The notes under the pieces: generated by a model
Databases searched by the model: none
What the model saw: only the letters and a program-made list of their open reading frames with translations
What the model was told of the DNA's origin: nothing
From: Membranipora membranacea
Lineage: Eukaryota; Bryozoa; Gymnolaemata; Cheilostomatida; Membraniporidae
Direction of reading: 5' to 3'
NCBI GenBank assembly: GCA_914767715.1
Contig: OU612073.1
Span: forward strand, 23,930,001 to 23,994,000
Length of the DNA stretch: 64,000 nucleotides
Shown here: positions 12,701-23,616 of the stretch, piece by piece
Numbering within the stretch: the stretch's first letter is position 1
Layout: the number at the start of each line of letters is the position of its first letter
Translations under genes and position numbers: made by a program

Positions 12701-15700
12701 TTGGAGTGAACCACAAATTCAAGGCATGGGACCATAGTGATTATTGATGTTATTTGTTTGTCAAGTCGTTATCTGTTTCAAATTACACCAATCACAAGCG
12801 ATTCAGATCAAAACAACAAGTGATTTGTCTCAACCAGCTCTGCCACCCAGTATACTTATAGGGGATACTTTATAATGTTACTTCACCTTTTCAGGCCACT
12901 TGTCCGCTTCAGACATTTTACGTTTGAAGCTTTCTCTCAGATCTTCTATTCTGTTCTGATGAGCCGTTATCATCTGTTCTCTGTAATAGTCCAAACAGTA
13001 TATCAGTGCGTCTGATAATAATGATTTGGATCTACATGTAAATTTATGTTCATTATACTTAGCTATAGCTAGGATGAAACTAATCATTTTTGTCTAATCA
13101 AGTAAAATATTTAGTTCTCTCTACAAATCGCTTTTTAAATAAAAATGTAGTTGGTGGGAAACATGGTAAGAAATGAGAACAACCATATGCAACTAAGAGA
13201 TTAACTCGAAATTTGCCCACCAATAAATAGATTTTCTTACCGTTCATTTTTCAAAGCCTCCAAGTCGCCCAATACTCTCTCTAGTTTGCTTCTTATATCT
13301 TCTGTTTCACCTGAAAGTGAAAAAATATACATGAAATAAAAATAACATTTGTGTAGACTTTAGATTAATCTTTTCTTTACCGACATTAAAAGCAGGTCGC
13401 CTTCAGTGCCTTCGTTTGCAGACGGAGTTTTAGGGGGATATAGCCATTGCAAGTCATGAGTGTTGATGGTACTTTTTAAGGAAATCCCATCAACATAAAG
13501 GGCAAACTAGCAGCAAACGTCAATATCTTATTTTCATCCAGCTGATCCTCAATTCTTTTTTGTATTGCACGGTGTAGCGTCATATTCATGGGTTTCTAGA
13601 GTTTCTGGCCACCAAATTTCATAACCTGTCTTGCAGTCTCTACACCAAACTCTAGGATTGCTGTTAGATAAGACAGTTACTTTTAGATCTGGTTGCTGCC
13701 TTCTCTTTCTCTATCTGTGAGTGTTTAGCTGACTCGTTCTCTCTGACTAGCTTCTCTAGCTGACCTCGTATTCGCTGACAGTCTGACTTAGTCTCTGACA
13801 GCTCTCTATCTAATGTGTGCAGACGACTCTCATACGTCTGCTGACTCAGCCTAAACTGCTCACTCACTGAATCACACTCAGCTATTCTCTTACTACAGTA
13901 ACAAAAGCACCAATTATACGAGAAGAGAATTTAAAGAAGGATTGTTTAAATTACACAAAAAGTTAATAGACAAAGTGAATGTATGACAACAATCATACAA
14001 GTTTTGCAGCGGCTCACAGATGTGTCAGAGATATATAATTGAAACAGAGCGTCAACTGATAATCTCAGAATTACAAAATACCAACATAAGCTTTGTACTT
14101 ACTCAATCTCTTTTCTAGATAGTTCCAAGTCTCCATTCAGTTGTTTGCACTGCCCTTCATATGCAATTAAGTCATTCTTCAATGCTCTGTTACTATCCAT
14201 AGCTTTATCTCTGGCTGATAAAGCGTCTGATATCTGAGCTGATAGCTGAGAATTAGAAGTTATGTCCCGCTGTGCCTCGTCTAGCTGCTGTATATTCCGC
14301 TGCAGATTGTCCTTTAGCTGATTGACCTGCTGCTGTAGCTGAGCCTCTCTATCCTCACCGTCTTCCATCTCTGTAACACATCAGGCAGTTAATGTTGGGT
14401 ACATAAAATAGAGTGAATATGAGACAGGTCTGTCTCAAACCATTGTGATATCACAGGAAGTACTAGCCTTTCACAAATTAACCTCTCAAATTTTCGTATA
14501 TATCAGCTTAATTTAATGATTGCTTCTCAGCCTATTGGTTAAGATCAATGTGTCACTGCAAATGAGCGATTAGTGACTGTTTTCAGTTTTGGGCATCTTG
14601 CTGCACAATCAAGTTACGGAGTTCATCTATGGCCTCACCTCTGGGATGTATTCTAGTTTCTAGGATGTATCACACCCTCAGTATGAGGATTTATGACATT
14701 TTGCGTCCATCTTTAGGGGCAGCCCTAAATCCTCATACCTCTGTTTTGTCATAAACAGACTTAGTTTAAGTGCTCAAATGTTGGCTGGGTTGATGGAAGA
14801 AGCATTTCGTGGTCAACCACATTTCAATTGGTGTGGCTGACAACGAAATGCTTCTTCCATCAGCCCAGCCAACATTTGAGAACTCAAACTTAAATCAGCT
14901 AAATAGAGAATTTGAGATATACATTTCAATAACCAAAGAGGAGATAGTGGAGGAATTATGCTAATGCAAATGAACTGGTTAATAGACTGGAGAAAACACC
15001 TAGAGGATGCTGGACTGAAACTGAGCAGGACTAAACTGAGTACATGAGTACCGATTACATGCCACCAACAGGAGCAACTAGGAAGATCAAGCTGAAAACA
15101 TAGTGAAGTGCCATGATACCATGATAGATCAAGATGGAGGGTGTGGTGATAGCTAGGAGCCATGATACCATGATAGATCAGGATGGAGGGTGTGGTGTCA
15201 GCTAGGAGGAGCCATGATATCATGATAGATCAGGATGGAGAGTGTGGTGCGGAGATAGCTAGGAGGATCGGTGTGGCTTGTGACAGGTGGAGGGATCTCA
15301 CAGGAGTCTTGTGTGACAAGAAGGTACCAACTAAACTAAAGCCCTTCTCTACCAAACATCTATTAAGCTAACACTCATGTATGGCAGTGAAACCTGTCAG
15401 GTCACACATGAGATGGATGCAACAGAAATGAGGGTGTTGAGACATATCTATCGATTCAGCTATGAGGAATATGTCGAGAACACTAAGATTAGGAGACAGA
15501 CGGGAGGGAAAGAAATATCATCATTGGTGAGAAAAATCACGCCTGTAGTGGCATGGTCATGTTTGTCAGAAGGAGGAGGAAGATATCCGCCAGGTCACAA
15601 ATATACAAGTCGGCGGTAGAAGGAGGAGAGGAAGACCCCCAGCGGCGGTGGAAAGATACTGTAAAGTCTGACATGAGCCATTGGGGTTTGGAACAGGAGG

Positions 15701-18621
15701 TTGGACATGACAGGATCTGATGACATTCTCTAATTGAACTTAGAGCTAGCAGAACGGCTACCCGCGAAGGATACAGCCGGCTAGTTGAGAAAATTTCAAT
15801 AACTTTCATTATAGTTATCAAATCATGTGCACCTGTTATGACTTTCATGGTAAGTCTATATCGAGTGGCAAAGAGAACAGATCATACTCGTACAGCAAGC
15901 CTATACAAGAGTTTTAGTTCTAAGGTACTCCTAATCAACAGGAAAACTATATCTGCTCTACGCAAAGAAAGTTATCATGATTAGTATTCTCACTTTTGGC
16001 TTGTAACTTCAAAGCTCCACCGAGCTTTTCTGTCATAGCAGTGATTGTATTTTCCATATCAGAGTTGTGATTGGTCACTTCATTTCTGAGAGAGCCAATC
16101 GTGTCTTTCTGCTGCCTGACTGATGTGAGGAGTTGTGTTATGACTTGACGTAACTGCTCATTGTCTCTTCTACAGATATATCAATACATGATGTTCTTTA
16201 CAGCGTGTAGCTCATAATGTTGTTGATGCAATGCCATACCATTATGAGGGAATGTTTGTGAATGTTTAGAACCCAAAAGATCACTGTAACCATGTCAGAA
16301 CAGGTTTTGCTTCCTCAAAAAGATCAAAACTCATTCAGGGCAAGTCTTTGCCTCTACACGCATACCAAGGACACTCAGGTGTCAGATGAGTATTTAGGGA
16401 ACTAAGCACAGCGCTGTGAGTCTGACCTACTCGCTTCATGACTGACAGAGAGAGATAACATGAATGCTGCAGTAGTACTGCTGCTAGAACTTACTGGTGT
16501 TTCTCTGATAATTTCTCAGATAGATTAAGTTTAGCATTCAGACTCTCACAGCTTTCACGAAGTGTCCTCATCTCCGGCTGAGTTCGGTCAACTTCTCTCT
16601 GCAGCATCGCAACTCTGAAACAAATAAGAATATATTGTGGTAAAAAATGGTATGAGATCCGTATTTGGTTAACTCTTTAATTATGGCAGCTGACATTCTG
16701 TGAAAGTAATGGTGAGGTGCCATCATTATCATTAGGAGAGTCACATGATCACATGACAAGCTGCGTGGCAGGTGCTCTGTCACATGATCACATGATTAGC
16801 AGCGTGGCAGGTGCTCGGCTTTTACTTGTAGACCAGAGAGAGTGGCTGGTATATCGATGGAGACATCAACTAATATACGATATTGTGAGAGGTGATACAT
16901 AGACTATTAGGTGAGAAAAATTACCTTTATCATTAGAACCATACTAGTATATTATTTGATCCGCTTCAGACACATATTACATATAATTATGAATTGAATC
17001 AGATGTATTTATAATACTTAGATAGATTATCCAATACCTGTATCACTGAAAACTAATATAATTGATCTTGTTTTGATTAGCAAGCTTAGTAAGGATAGGA
17101 ATGGATGATGTGGCTTCAAATAAACTAAATTGATTATATAACCGGTATGCCGGGACAGTTCATCCTGTCTAGTCGAGTGAAATCAAGCAAAACAACACGC
17201 CAAGAGATGTAGCACCAGTATAGAGTTAATTCTAATGTTGCTGCCTGTACTGATGTTGGTTGCAGTTGAATAACTTGTTGCTGACAAGGCTGACATACAT
17301 GAATTGGCACCAAATGTTTATCCTATAGACTTAATAATAAACCTAGACAGGACACCATATACAGCTGAAGTGAGGCACTTAATTGTGGGCAACATAACAA
17401 CATTGGTGTAGAAGCATTGATTTACTGTCCATAATTCAGGTTTTTTGTTCATACTTCGATCGGATTTCGAGTTTGAAAATAGCTTTCAATCAGCAGTACT
17501 TGTTATCAACTTGATGTTTTTTCTGCCTTAAATTAGTATCAAACTGTTCACGACAAGCTGCTAAATCTATTGTAATTTTCAAACTCACAATCCGATCAAA
17601 ATTCAATGCTCTACTTGGCAATGTCATGAATTACTGATGGTGCAAAGAATGCCTCCCATTATGATATCAGTCTCCCGGAAGTGCAATACAAGAAACAAGT
17701 ACCTCCAGGAGACTGTGACATCATAATTGGAGGCACTCTTTCCACCATCAATAATTCATGCCAAGTACCATGCAAATCTGACAAAACTTTGTCATAAAAC
17801 AACTGCCTGACTATAAGAAGCATTGGTCTTTGGGTAGCTAAAACGGTGTCTTCATTATCAACCACTTTGGTTGGGAAAGTGGTTGATGATGAAATGCTAC
17901 GACTATCCTACGCTATCCAGGTACCGTTTAGGACTACCCAAAGACCAATGCTTGTTACAGTCAGGCAGTAACATTATCAACAACTTTCCCAACCAAAGTG
18001 GTTGATAATAAAATGCTACGACCAGCGCTTAAACTAGTCTTTTTTACTCACATGGCATCTCGATCTTTAAGCTGCTCCTCGACCATACCCTTCTCAGCTT
18101 CTGACACTTTTATCTGATTCTGTAATTTTGCTTCTCTTTCCTGACACCCTACAAAGTGAAGAGCAGACCGGAGTAAGAGCCTATTGTCCGTATAATACGC
18201 AACAAAGATTAATAGCTTTGAAGACGAATGATACCTATTTGCAAAGCTCACCAAGATCTCAAGGTAACAGACTCCCCTACCATTCAACAATTGTATTTCA
18301 TGTAGGCTATTCATTTGATGGTCACCTCATAGTCTGCCACTTTCAACGCGATAATCATAGACAAGATATCTAATTCACATGATAAATATCGTCAATGGGG
18401 GTCGGTAGAGTAGTCTTAGGGGCAAACCTCAGTCCCGATATAAGTTCAAACAAACCTCTTAGCTTAGCCAACTCTTTCTCTGCTTCTGCCAGCTTGTCTT
18501 CGAGAGCCTTAATTTCTCTGTGTATAAGATAGCTTACTCCACAGAACTGGCATACTGTCTCATCTGTAGCCATTGACTCAATCTCAGCTGGCAGGGGGTG
18601 TGCAGGAGTGTAGTGCTCCAT
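9726..18621 (-). CDS. LEKR1: LEKR1-like coiled-coil protein, 13 exons
   Basis: Thirteen exons join in one frame to 739 codons plus stop: 18621-18456, 18148-18052, 16614-16495, 16169-15994, 14370-14103, 13892-13681, 13310-13241, 12980-12887, 11972-11808, 11451-11289, 11012-10879, 10657-10549, 10171-9726. All introns are GT/AG and all phases match. The N-terminus (MEHYTPAHPLPAEIE, then ETVCQFCGVSYLI with Cys24 and Cys27) resembles my memory of the start of vertebrate LEKR1 (leucine-, glutamate- and lysine-rich protein 1), including the CxxC and GVSYLI. Residues about 33-590 are heptad-rich coiled coil full of E, K, Q, L and R. Exon 12 carries ECEERMELIDALGEAREQL. Exon 13 is a 148-residue polar tail with repeats of the type QSDTPGR. 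The ATG was chosen because the preceding frame reads into unrelated sequence. Molecular function is poorly known; a cytoskeletal or ciliary scaffold is only a guess. Partial decayed copies lie at 28.97-31.3 and 44.9-47.2 kb. Confidence 0.75.
11690..11815. repeat. Minisatellite over LEKR1-like intron 9 donor
   Basis: About six imperfect units of about 21 bp (core GTGACGTTGTGTTACTGAC on the plus strand) run from the intron into the end of exon 9 (exon edge 11,808). Because the unit includes the exon-intron boundary, several donor-like sequences of the form AGGTCAGT or AGGTCTGT are repeated just inside the intron. The pseudogene copies keep only two to three units. Confidence 0.7.
12448..12739. 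mobile_element. Short TIR element in intron 8 of LEKR1-like gene
   Basis: Perfect 15-bp terminal inverted repeats, CACTATGGTCCCATG and its complement, bound 292 bp. Inside, at about 12,597-12,628, is a sequence like the 5' half of a tRNA-Leu/Ser (GTGGCTGAATGGTTAGCGC, which fits a pol III A box). I found no matching B box. It is a non-autonomous DNA-transposon-like element; no clear target-site duplication is visible. Confidence 0.55.
14519..14758 (+). mobile_element. SINE with U2 snRNA-derived head (diverged copy)
   Basis: The first 30 bases (ATTGCTTCTCAGCC, TATTGGTTAAGATCAA) are a diverged copy of the invariant 5' end of U2 spliceosomal RNA. A body of about 200 bp follows that matches, base for base with scattered changes, the minus-strand element at 34,907-35,137. 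Shared landmarks are GCAGCTTGCTGCACA-like, GGCCTCACCTCT, AGGATGTATCACAC, TCAGTATGAGGA, AGGGGCAGCCC and the end TGTTTTGTCATAAACAG. This copy sits in intron 4 of the LEKR1-like gene. The same head-plus-body unit at an unrelated site on the other strand shows it is a dispersed family and not a single U2 pseudogene. Confidence 0.75.
14773..14880. repeat. Fold-back element, 108 bp
   Basis: Arms of about 38 bp (CTCAAATGTTGGCTGGGTTG onward, and its near-complement ending at 14,880) flank a loop of about 30 bp. Weaker complementarity continues outside (TTTAAGT). It would form a strong hairpin and abuts the end of the U2-headed SINE. Confidence 0.75.
14925..15760 (+). mobile_element. RTE-type non-LTR retrotransposon relic
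   Basis: Translated fragments in shifting frames match the C-terminal half of RTE-like reverse transcriptases: WRKHLEDAGLKLSRTK (14,965-15,035), then IARRIGVACDRWRDLTGVLC (15,250-15,315), then LMYGSETC and EMRVLRHIYRFSYEE (15,370-15,470), and a terminal WGLEQEVGHDR-like piece near 15,680-15,715. Stops and frameshifts separate them. It is a dead, 5'-truncated copy inside intron 4 of the LEKR1-like gene. Confidence 0.75.
15110..15265 (+). repeat. Tandem repeat inside the RTE relic
   Basis: Three imperfect units of about 58 bp (core CATGATAGATCAGGATGGAG, GGTGTGGTG, AGCTAGGAGG) represent local amplification of one coding segment of the retrotransposon (peptide IDQDGGCG-like). Confidence 0.8.
16741..16818 (+). 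repeat. Two-unit 39-bp tandem repeat
   Basis: Two adjacent copies begin TCACATGATCACATGA and end GTGGCAGGTGCTC(T/G)G, differing at a few bases. They lie in intron 2 of the LEKR1-like gene. No coding sense is seen. Confidence 0.8.
17455..18025. repeat. Cluster of three adjacent fold-back repeats
   Basis: Three consecutive inverted repeats fill part of intron 2 of the LEKR1-like gene. First, 17,455-17,603 has arms around CGATCGGATTT / ATCCGATC with GTTTGAAAAT. Second, 17,612-17,765 has arms ACTTGGCA...TGATGGTG...GCCTCC. Third, 17,795-17,990 has arms CTGCCTGACT...GCATTGGTCTTTGGGTAG...ACGGT. The phrase CAACCACTTTGGTTGGGAAAGTGGTTGATGATGAAATGCTACGAC-like also occurs twice (17,858-17,905 and 17,985-18,025), so the third palindrome is partly reduplicated. 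Confidence 0.7.
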
Positions 18622-19186
18622 ACGACTACAAACAGAGCTCACAGTCACAATAATACTGTCTGGGCAGGCTGTCGGGGGCTTGTGGGTGGGGTAGCAAAAA
18701 GTTAAACGCACACTCCTCATATTATATGGAGAGAGAGTATGTAGGTGCTTAGCCATCACAGGTTCAGACTGCTCTCCTCGAATGATCAATATCAAGGAAA
18801 TAGCAATGACCAATACAACCACATATTATCATATTGCAATATATCAATTTTAAGTATAATTGGTAAGACTGATAAGACTGATCCGCACTATATTGGTGTC
18901 TCCTTGTGAGTGGAAGCAAACCAAGGAGCTGAAGGTAACCCCAACACCAGATTAACCCTTTTGCTATTACCTAACAACCACAATGGTTTTTGATTGTATG
19001 TACATCAACTGGTTAAACCAAGGAGTAATTTTTTGGTAAGGGAGGGGGCAGTCAAACATTGCCAAAGACCAAGGTTAGGTCTATGGAGTAGACCTGTGGG
19101 TCGTAAGGACTATCGAATTTGCTACTTCATAATATGGTTACAGGTAATGGGAATAGGACGCATAGGACGCATGAATGGAGTCTCCT

Positions 19187-19464
19187 GGGGGGTCTTTCAA
19201 TTAGAATTAGCAATGAACTAAACCTTTAGTTCATTGGAATGAGCGATGCTTTACTGAAGCAAGTTATCACTATCACATCGCTCAAAATTATCGCTCACTT
19301 GGTGTTTCAATTCGACAAAATCATTCCCAGATCGCCCACTCAGAATGTATATAGCTCCATCAAGGAGTGAGCGATCTAAGAGCGAGACCCCTAGCAGATC
19401 TCACTCATTTAGTGAGTGAGCGATCAGATTGCTATTTTTGCTGTTTCCAATTGAAAGACCCCCC
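19187..19464. mobile_element. MITE-like element, TIR GGGGGGTCTTTCAATT
   Basis: Perfect 16-bp terminal inverted repeats flank 246 bp. The interior carries sub-palindromes built on GAGCGAT/ATCGCTC (for example AGTGAGTGAGCGATC). A second, 5'-truncated copy of the same family lies at about 61,118-61,308. It has no coding capacity. Confidence 0.75.
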
Positions 19465-19640
19465 TGACTTCTAAATCCAAGGTGCCCATATTCAAATACC
19501 ATATAATCATATTGATGAAGGTTGACATCACTCCAAAAACTGCCCTGCAACTAAGATTGTGTGAATACTAAACTATAATAAAAAAATTGATATAACTTTA
19601 AATTACAAATAAATGTAACACAACACAACAATCTTTCTTT

Positions 19641-19780
19641 TCTTCAGAACACAGGTCTACTCAAAAACTTAAGTGGGGCAGTCTGCCCCACTTGAGTTTT
19701 TGTTGCACAACAAAAACTCAAGGGACCCAGTCAAACGTTGCCAAAATCCCAGGTTTTGGAGTAGACCTGTGTTCTGAAGA
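19641..19780. mobile_element. Fold-back element with perfect 22-bp ends
   Basis: The ends TCTTCAGAACACAGGTCTAC (plus TC) are exactly inverted at 19,759-19,780. Inside are two further palindromes, AAGTGGGGCAG/CTGCCCCACTT and TGAGTTTTTGTTG/CAACAAAAACTCA. A related fragment (AGTCAAACATTGCCAAAGAC ... GGAGTAGACCTGTG) is at about 19,050-19,100. Confidence 0.75.
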
Positions 19781-22130
19781 ATTGTGGAGACGACATGTTG
19801 TTTTTGGGATACTCCCCTCCCCTCAACTGAACAGTTACAATGTCAATTGTCATTCATAACAGAGATCTCAATGGAGTGCCTGTTAACATTTGGACTTGAC
19901 CAAGATAAAGAGTGTGAGTGAGAGGAAAATCAACAGCAAAGATATCCAGCCAGTTTGTGGGGGGAAGAATTTGTTCATAATAATTTGAAAATTTACTCTT
20001 ATGTGAAAATGCTCATGCTTGACACAGTGTTTACATTGTTGCTATGATAAAGCTAGCCAATCAAAGTCTCCGTTCAAATTGTTATTTTCAATGCCTAGCC
20101 TAAGATCATAGCATCTGTTAATGAATAGAGAGAGAGAGAGGGAAACTCCAAAAAGATATTTTTTCTAATCGATCAACCATTTCAAATCATCAGTCATAAT
20201 GCTTCTGACCACTAACAGATGAACCTATACTTCAACCAAGAAGTAACCAAGAAGTAACTCCTTGTTTCAACCCGCAAAACATACCATCAACACCCCAATT
20301 CACGGGAGGATTTTTCGAATTGTTCGGAATTTGGCTTAGACTCCTGCCTACTCTTAGTACTGTACGGTCTGCACCCAGAGTGTTTTTGAAAAGTATGTGT
20401 CGATGTAGATGCGTCACAGTATCAGTATAGAGACCAGTATTTTCTAGTTTTATCCATTGCTTTATATTGCGTCATATCGAGCATGAGAAGGTTGAAGTTA
20501 TCGCATCCAACTAGGAGATCGATTCCAATTTCCGATTTCATTGTGGTCTCCACCGACCCTGCTGCTACTTGAACCACCCACCTCTGTGGCTCAATATGCA
20601 TATGCAGCGCTTTGTGGATACATGATTTGTCTAACCCATGCTACATATCCCTACACCTACAGGCTGTGTTTGGTGTTCAATAGGAACAAGGTAAAGGCAC
20701 TGGAATTTTGTCAAACACAAGGCAATGGAGGCAAACACTTGATAGTAGTAGAAGCAAACTTTCTTTCAGCGATCATATTTCTCAAATTTGTATATATTTC
20801 TTCTTTTACCCACTTTGTTTAAACTAATTCAAAGAAATTTTGATCCTGTCCAGCCTTCTTATATCAAGTTTTATCTGATTTCAAAGTTGCTCCCTTACTA
20901 GAGGAGTGCTGCTACTCACCATAAGAGCCCATTATGTGCCGCAGGTCACTTCTTAACTTCAGCCAGTAGCCCTGACCCATGACCCCTAACATGGAGCTGA
21001 TCAGAAGATGTTAATAAAGATAATTAATTATTCTCAACACTCTTTAGTTCTACACCAAACCTTTTTCTTCTGCATTATTGAGCTGGCGCTATGAAGCCAT
21101 GATGTTTAGTGTTGTGCAACCTCTTATCAAACACGACCAAAATGTAATGTACCATTTTTGCAGATCCGTATTTATTTTATTTTCGAACCAAATATCTCAC
21201 TACAAACTTTAATGTTAGGGCTATAATATGATTGCCGGTGGTGCAAACTTAATGATGACTCTCATGATATTTATAATCGACAGCGCCGAAATGACACATT
21301 ACTTTTAGAGGCCAGCGAACAGATCATGCCTCATCTAGGATACTAACTCGAGAACTACTGGTCCGATTTTCTTGATTTCACATTCTAATTGTAGCCATTC
21401 CTTGATTAGAAAATTTCAAACCCTCAATTTTCTTTAATATAACTTCTTATGATTGTGATTGCCCATACAAAAGAATAGGAGCTGTCAATAACTGGGAGCA
21501 TCTGGCTCAGACACCTCACAACCATTTATTCGTACCAAACCAGGATTGGCAGCACAAAGTAGTCCCACAAAAGCACTTTGATACAATAAATCATAGTAGC
21601 AACCCTAAACACTAATTTTAAGTACTAGAAGAGGAAATTTCTATCGTAACAGAGTAACAGACAGGAATTAACAAGCCAGATTGTGAACGAGTGATGAATA
21701 TGCTAAAAATGATAGAATTACAGATATTTATATTACTACGCCCAATCTCGTGCAGGCAAAAATTCATGAATTGTTGGATGTTCTTCTGAATTCATGAGGC
21801 ATTCATTACAATTCGAGTAGAGATGTTGATTCAAAACTTGGGAATACACAAAAATGATATGTTGGTAGGTAATTCCAATGCCATTGATTACTGAACACAT
21901 ATATTTAAATTTAGATTAGCTTCTAAAATAAATATTGAGTTTACAGCCTGCCTCTGAGAGACTGCAGTAATGGCCTTCTTATTATCCCTTCTCCAACACA
22001 AAAGTTTCATTTGGTCCACAATCAATGCTTATTGCTCTCACCAAGGCTTTGGGGGTTGCCCCTAACACGATGAAAATTCCAGTCTAATTACGGTGTTCAC
22101 ATATTTTACGTCTCCATTGTTTTGTCAGGG

Positions 22131-22250
22131 TGTTTGTTTGTTTGTTTGTTTGTTTGTTTGTTTAATTTATGACTTCTCATCCGAGAATGCTTACATAATA
22201 AAAGTAGTGTGCTTTCAAAAATATATGAACAAAAATGAAATAAATCATGT
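22131..22250 (-). mobile_element. 3' end of a LINE, same family as 52,918-53,981
   Basis: On the minus strand this is about 120 bp nearly identical to the 3' end of the element at 52,918-53,981: the stretch ATTTTTGTTCATATATTTTT, AAAGCACACTACTTTTATTA, GCATTCTCGGATGAGAAGTC and an (AAAC)n tail. It is severely 5'-truncated, as usual for target-primed insertion. Confidence 0.75.
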
Positions 22251-23616
22251 AGTGCATTTTTGTCAAAATTTTGCTTCTTTAGACGTAAGATAATTCAAAA
22301 TTTCCGATTTGCACACCACTTCTTTTTCATCAATACTGGCCAGCACTGGGCTAGTGCGGTCAATAAGGTAAGTGCATTTGTCCACATTGTCCAACAATTG
22401 ACACAGCTCACTTTCTTTAGAGCACTTTCAACACCGATTTTTAGCTATTAGTTTGTGAACTTGAATGTAATTTTTTTCAAGCCAAATCATACATTTAACT
22501 ATATTGTTGTAATGGCTGCATGATATAAGGGTAGTGTTTTATGGAATAGCTGCATTTAATGCTCCAAGAACTTTCAATGTCTTTTTATATAGACCATAGT
22601 GACGATAGGTTTTAGCTTGTTGCTGAAACTCAATTTCGCACTCTGACGTTACGTCATGGCGTAAAGTTGTTAAATTTTGTGTGTAGACTCCTTTGATCAT
22701 GAACACTGAGAAACTCCAAAAAGATTTTTGGCGAGGCATGATCGCATGACTCCCAACACTACGGTTTTATGTTCCAATCATCATCCAACTATCTGCATAT
22801 TGTACATTATATCATATATAACCCTCAAATAACGGGAAAAGAGAGGGGCTGCAAGGCGGCAAGATGGTTAGATTGTGCGATGGTAAGATGATGTGATTGG
22901 TCGAAACGCATGGTATTCACAACAATTCATTCATTGATTGTTCAGCCCATCCACCAATACACACACAGAGAACTCAGCAGCATCTATCTAGCCTGCAGAG
23001 TAATATTATCCACATTGCATTGATAGTGTCAAGAGAACACCACAAGAGGGTACTCGGATATCATACTGATATCAGCTATTCTCACTAGAACTGTCTTTGA
23101 CTATTTCCTACACATTAACATACAATTCGCTGCCCGAACATCACCATACTCTAATACTGAGTATTAACCAGCATGTTCTATATCATCACACCCCATGCCT
23201 GACATAAGGCGCACTACATGGATTATTAATATGCTAGCAAATGCTGCAAAACTGTGTCTTATTAGAAACGTGATCATACAATTTTTTTTTCTGTTTAAGT
23301 TGATACAACCATGTCACGTAATTTTGATAAAATTTTTATTTTTAGAAGCCTTAAATTATTTTTGCAGATTTGATATTGTTAGTGATTTATACTGGCGATT
23401 GTTCTGACAAGACAGATAAGATGTCTATTTCCACTGATGAAATTCCTTCATCTCACAGGCTGATTTTTCTTCATACCCAGCTGCCAATCTTATAACTTTG
23501 AAGCAGCTATTTAATCACCTTGCGTCAGCGTGACAATCATATTCTACTAGTGTGCTTGTGTTGAGCACATCGCCAAGAAGAGAGAGAACAACCCGAGTTT
23601 CAGAATCGTTATTAAA

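Larger units (their letters stand above)
18850..23600. other. Intergenic region between LEKR1-like gene and collagen 1
   Basis: No gene is recognised. The region contains the MITE at 19,187, the fold-back at 19,641, a LINE 3' end at 22,131, a GA-rich microsatellite near 20,128 and otherwise unremarkable AT-rich DNA. From about 22,900 the sequence matches the region upstream of collagens 2 and 3 (about 35,800 and 50,950), so it probably includes the collagen promoter and 5' untranslated region. Confidence 0.6.
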
